This document shows, piece by piece, positions 60,331 through 64,000 of a stretch of 64,000 bases of DNA. A program made the position numbers and the translations under genes. The stretch is from Vicia villosa (Eukaryota; Streptophyta; Magnoliopsida; Fabales; Fabaceae): positions 67,654,336 through 67,718,335 of the forward strand of contig NC_081183.1 in NCBI RefSeq assembly GCF_029867415.1, in the 5' to 3' direction. The notes below the pieces were generated by a model. That model searched no databases. It was not told where the DNA came from and saw only the letters and a program-made list of their open reading frames with translations. How positions within the stretch are numbered: position 1 is the first letter of the stretch; each line of letters opens with the position of its first letter.

Positions 60331-61128
60331 GCCTGATGAGTGGTTACCGTTGGAATGTAGCCGTTGCAATCTGGTTGAGTATGGATTTGAACGCTTCGTA
60401 TTGATTGGCTGTATGTGTCCATGACAGAACCTTATCCTGATGTCAGTTTGTGGCGTGCTACTCTGGTTTTTCTTTCTTCAATGTGTTGCATGTAGCTTGC
60501 TTATACTTTTAACCTTTGAAGTTGTTCCTTTTAAATGTTGTAACCGTTTTGCACGTGATGATGTTTCTAACGGCTTTCCCTTTGATTCTCAGCTCTTTGT
60601 ATTTTATTCATTTTATATGTTGCGTTGTAGGTTCTTCACTGGCATGTACGTGACTTAACTTGATGTTTGTATCTTGCATGTCACTTCGTTGTAGCTTCAG
60701 AACTTGTAACTTCAGATCTTATGATCTTTCTGCGTGCGTGATCTTCTGATGTTGCAAAGCTTCTTGCAGCTGATCTTTCTTGTTCATTTTTTTGCAACTT
60801 TTGATGTACTTTCTGATTGAGGCTTGTTGTATGTAAGCATTGATATTGCTTGTTCTTCTGAGTGGTCTTGTCCCTGATTGTTGCTTCTATTGCTTCTGAT
60901 CTGCGGTCTTTGGCTTGTTTGACGTGTTCTTAATCGGAACATCTGATGAATGATGTTTAGCTTCGTCAATCTTCTGGATGTAGTTGTTGTTCTCTTTTTC
61001 TGATGAATCCTGTATAAGATTTTGCACACTAAATGAAACCATTAGTAATAAAATTGTTACTCACAAAATATATGTTTTTTATCATCAAAACTAGATTCTG
61101 AACATGGATTCTCAATCTTGTTCTAACA

Positions 61129-61142
61129 ATCTCCCCCCTTTT
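61129..61142 (-). other. Polypurine tract of the Sirevirus-like element
   Basis: Minus-strand AAAAGGGGGGAGAT immediately before the LTR. A second purine run (AAAAAGGGGGAGAAA, 61278-61292) lies 150 bp upstream, near the end of the coding part. The stretch 61143-61665 is otherwise AT-rich and non-coding. Confidence 0.8.
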
Positions 61143-61665
61143 AATGATGACAAAAACCATGTATTTTGATGGAACAATTTTATGAGAGGATAATAATTAA
61201 GCAAGTAAACTTCATCTATTTTTCATGTTCAATCAAGTAACAAATTTATTCATCAAAATAACATCTAATCATTTTCTTTTCTCCCCCTTTTTGTTATCAT
61301 CAAAAAGCGTTTTAAGAGGATTGGATCAGACTTAGAAATAATTTCTCCCCCTGAGATGTATAGTCTCCCCTGAGCTATGTAACCTTATGAATTAATTTGT
61401 CCGGTTTGTTTCTTCAGAGTATTTATATATATTTTAACTATGAATGTGAGCATCTTCTAAGAGCTTCTAATAGAGCATTCTTTAAGATCTTCTGATATAC
61501 GGATTAGGAATGATTTGATTCTTTAAGACTTGTTCAGATGATTTTCGTAATAGTTGTAAACAGTAAACAAAATTCAGTAAGCAGAAAAACAATTCATGCA
61601 TATCAATAGATAGAAGACTTTTAGCAAGTTATGCATTTTTAACAATCAATCATTAATTTAAGTGA

Positions 61666-62403
61666 TCAAGCAAATTCTGCAATCAGAAACTCATGACACT
61701 TATAGCTAAACATGATGCTACTCCTAGCTAGTGTTGTTTGTGCAAGGATAGAGAGGATTCTAGCTTTTTCAATTAGCTCTGAGATGACTCGCCCATAGGG
61801 AATGTAGCAACTATCCAGAGAGTTTCTGGAATATTTCACAGCTTCCTTCAAATGAGTGAAGATGATGGCTGGCAGATTTAGCTTATGACCTTGACGAAAG
61901 CAGAGGGCTAGGTTTTTTTCTCGCGTGGTTAGAATATTTAGGCAGAACCTTCGAGGCATAATGTTTGACATGACAAACAGGACCCAGGCTCTGTATATGG
62001 GCTTCAGGTTTGTTGAGTTATTGTAGAATCGTCTGAAGGAGACTGGAAGCCTGGAAGTCTTAATGAATTCTTCTATAGCAAGATAATCAAAGAATTCTAA
62101 GGACATAAGATTTCAATTGGACGGACACTGAATTGCATCAGCAATAAACTCCTTTGTAATCACAACTTTGAAGTTGAATATGTGAGACACAATGCTTCGT
62201 CCATCACTGCTGACGGATGCATGTAGCCAGAAGTTCTTAACAAGGTTTGGGTAGATGGGTTTGTTAAGGATTTCCTTGTATCCATTCCAGCCTTGATAAT
62301 CAAATAATCTATGGAAGCCATACTCCTCACTTGAGTCATCCAGCTTAGATTCATTGATGATCACAAGCATACTTTCGTCTCCAAGAAAAGTTCTGACGGC
62401 CAT
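61666..62403 (-). pseudogene. Env-like / plant transposon protein ORF of the Sirevirus-like element, one premature stop
   Basis: From the ATG at 62401-62403 (MAVRTFLGDESMLVIINES) the frame runs about 96 codons to a TGA at 62113-62115, then continues in the same frame with 146 more codons to 61666. Recognisable stretches are YGFHRLFDYQGWNGYKEIL, YPNLVKNFWLHASVS, VVITKEFIADAI, WVLFVMSNIMPRR and IPYGRVISELI. These resemble the putative plant transposon protein domain found in the 3' ORF of Maximus-like Sireviruses. No signal peptide or membrane segment is visible, so an envelope role is not supported by the sequence. Upstream open codons to 62433 use a TTG and are probably not translated. Confidence 0.65.
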
Positions 62404-64000
62404 GGAGTTTGAGTTTTGTTGGGTTAAGAGCAAAGATATTTAAGATGAGTAAGAGCGGTGGAGTTTTGTATTGAAGGCTGAAGGATTTTATAGATAAGGA
62501 CAGGAATTGAAATAGTTAGAGGAGTGATAGGGGAGATGAACCTAGAGGGTAGGATTAATTATTACATATTGGCGCATGGAGAGAAGTTCAAGCGATTTGG
62601 ATTCTTTTAATTTCGAGATCATTGTTTTTCATTTAATCTGTATTGTTCCTAGGGGGAGTAATTAATGACCTGAGTTAGTTTAGATATCATGAATGGGTTA
62701 GGAGTTATGTTTTTATCCTATTCAAAAGGTAAGATTTAATTAGTAATTATATTATATAAAGTACACTTATAGACAACAACAATTTTTAGACTCAGACATT
62801 ACAGAATTAGTCAACTTTAGCGATCTTCAAAAAGATTCACCGATTGTGCACACTGTGTGAGATTATCAGGACTTCTGAGTGAACTTCATAAGAGAAATTA
62901 GTGCTCAAGTTCTTCAATCTTGTTCACCTGGTCACACCTTTTGAAGTTGAGTGCCTTCTTAGGTACTTCCCGACAACGAGTCTTCAGATGACTTTATTCA
63001 TGATTAGTTTAAATAGTTGCTCTTTCATATGAAATATGGAAGTGATCCTGATTTCAGAATACATTGATGGTACCCTTAAGGTGATTAAAAATGTTTTAGG
63101 CAGGTCAAACCCATGATGGTGTTTTTAGAAGAAATACTGGTACTCTGTCAACATGAGTCATAACATCTCTTACAGGCATCCTTGGACGAAGGTTTGTTAG
63201 GGAGAACTTGAACCATATTTTAGGATGGTGAAGGAGATGTTTTAGGGTTGTTTGGTTCAAACGGAATAGAATCATCAAACAGGGTTTTGAATAATTTTAC
63301 CAATCTTAAGTCAGATTGAAAAATTTTCAACAGTGGCTCCAATTGAGACACACCATATGACTTTAACAGTAGAAATGGGGAGAGACTTTGTTTCAAACTT
63401 AATGTTAGAATATGTAGGGAAAGGTGAAGAGAAGCTCGTCATGATATGACTGGATACTGATGCATGCTTAAGAGCTTTTGTCTTTTCTTAGCAACCTGGG
63501 TAGCATGCAGGAGTAGACACGAGATACTGACACATGTTTAAGATCAGATTTTTGGATTTGGTTTTATTACGGAAACAGTTGTTTGACCAAAAATAGTAAC
63601 TAAGAATTAATGCTATAGTTAATGCTAATCTAAACACATGCACATTGATATTAAGGTCGGTGGCTATGAGAGACTGTTTATATGAGCATGCACATATTGA
63701 CAGAAATTTAAAAGAGAGAGTTTTAGAAAGATCTGACTTTTCTTGATGATAAACCTTCCTTCTTGACTTATCTGAGCTTGAGCATCTTCTGATATAGAGG
63801 CTCTGTCTTTTTCTTCTTCTGATCTTGGTCTTGAAGTGTCTTCATTCCCTTACCAGATCTTGACTGAATGGATTATGGCTTTAAGTCAGCTTTGCTTGTT
63901 TTGTCTTCTTGATATCTTTATTTGAGCAGATGATCTTCTTTCTGATGTCTTGGGCTTCTTGTGATTTAATGATGATCCGCAAAACTCCTTATGATGAGCA
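62404..64000 (-). other. Sirevirus-like internal region without recognisable coding
   Basis: No credible frame on either strand. The expected pol (RT/RNase H) is not seen within 1.6 kb upstream of the 3' ORF. Either a long spacer precedes it or this is a nonautonomous copy. Text near 63720-63960 is rich in GATCTTCTT-type purine/pyrimidine tracts. Confidence 0.5.
62486..62492 (-). promoter_or_regulatory. Candidate internal TATA box upstream of the env-like ORF
   Basis: Minus-strand TCTATAAAATCC; TATAAAA lies 83 bp before the ATG at 62403, leaving a leader of about 50-60 nt rich in CA and CT (ACTCCACCGCTCTTACTC), as in plant mRNAs. Inference only. Confidence 0.4.

Larger units (their letters stand above)
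58567..61128 (-). repeat. Sirevirus-like 3' LTR (2562 bp)
   Basis: Minus-strand start TGTTAGAACAAGATTGAG at 61128, end CTCCACCTTCA at 58567. A TATA box at 60321-60330 divides about 800 bp of U3 from about 1.7 kb of R/U5. R/U5 contains two families of hairpin-bearing repeats (58987-59211 and 59457-59785). The short ORFs in it are not credible genes. Confidence 0.8.
58567..64000 (-). mobile_element. Sirevirus (Maximus)-like Ty1/copia element, 3' part
   Basis: Minus-strand order from the right edge: non-coding internal sequence, env-like/plant-transposon-protein ORF, a Lys-rich polypurine stretch near 61280, PPT, then a 2.56-kb LTR. The GGGGGAGA PPT, the ATGATGACAAAAA sequences next to it and the extra 3' ORF are typical of Sireviruses. 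It inserted into the internal region of an array unit. The rest of the element, and the matching target duplicate, are beyond 64000. Confidence 0.75.

Noticed and set aside
60440..60658. 72-codon plus-strand ORF with hydrophobic residues
   Set aside because: Antisense to the U3/TATA part of the Sirevirus-like LTR; chance open frame.
1..64000. Host genes, tRNA or rRNA genes
   Set aside because: Looked for on both strands in the remaining gaps; every recognisable coding stretch belongs to a mobile element and no cloverleaf or rRNA block was seen by eye.

Overview
The window is plant nuclear heterochromatin made almost entirely of nested and tandem LTR retrotransposons. I see no host protein-coding gene, tRNA or rRNA. 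The combination of an Ogre (Tat-lineage Ty3/gypsy) element with its typical LTR ends and intron, Tekay-like chromoviruses and a Sirevirus/Maximus-like Ty1/copia element points to a legume, probably tribe Fabeae (pea, vetch or faba relatives). That taxonomic call is inference from element families, not from a host gene. Layout: (1) 1-12139, minus strand: 5' half of an Ogre element, in order LTR (7456-12139), PBS, decayed ORF1, decayed gag-pro, a 261-bp intron, then an open RT/RNase H/second RNase H frame that runs off the left edge. (2) 12140-12800: short remnant resembling the 3' region of another Ogre-like element. (3) 12801-30555, plus strand: a tandem array with about 2.58-kb period. Each period is one 522-bp Ty1/copia-type LTR plus one internal region (PBS, AT-rich leader with an ATT microsatellite, gag remnant fused to the last codons of pol, PPT), so neighbouring units share LTRs (LTR-I-LTR-I-LTR). 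(4) 30556-30655: a 100-N gap. (5) 30656-34326, minus: partial Tekay-like element with PBS and a 2.4-kb LTR. (6) 34327-58566: the same 2.6-kb tandem array in the opposite orientation, with progressively more diverged units to the right. It carries two nonautonomous hAT-like insertions and an 8.42-kb Tekay-like chromovirus (49767-58188) with near-identical LTRs and a perfect 5-bp target duplication. (7) 58567-64000, minus: 3' LTR, PPT and an env-like/plant-transposon-protein ORF of a Sirevirus-like element that runs off the right edge. The main item of interest is the tandem LTR-sharing array. It is built from a copia derivative that lost nearly all of pol. Its younger units share a noncanonical PBS base that the oldest unit lacks, which suggests spread by DNA-level duplication rather than by reverse transcription. 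The two halves converge on the gap with the same breakpoint and with sequence variants in mirror order, so the region is either a large inverted duplication or one locus placed twice by scaffolding. Nothing here acts as a cellular pathway. The coding remnants are retroelement gag, protease, reverse transcriptase, RNase H, integrase and accessory ORFs in various states of decay. All counts and comparisons below were made by eye.
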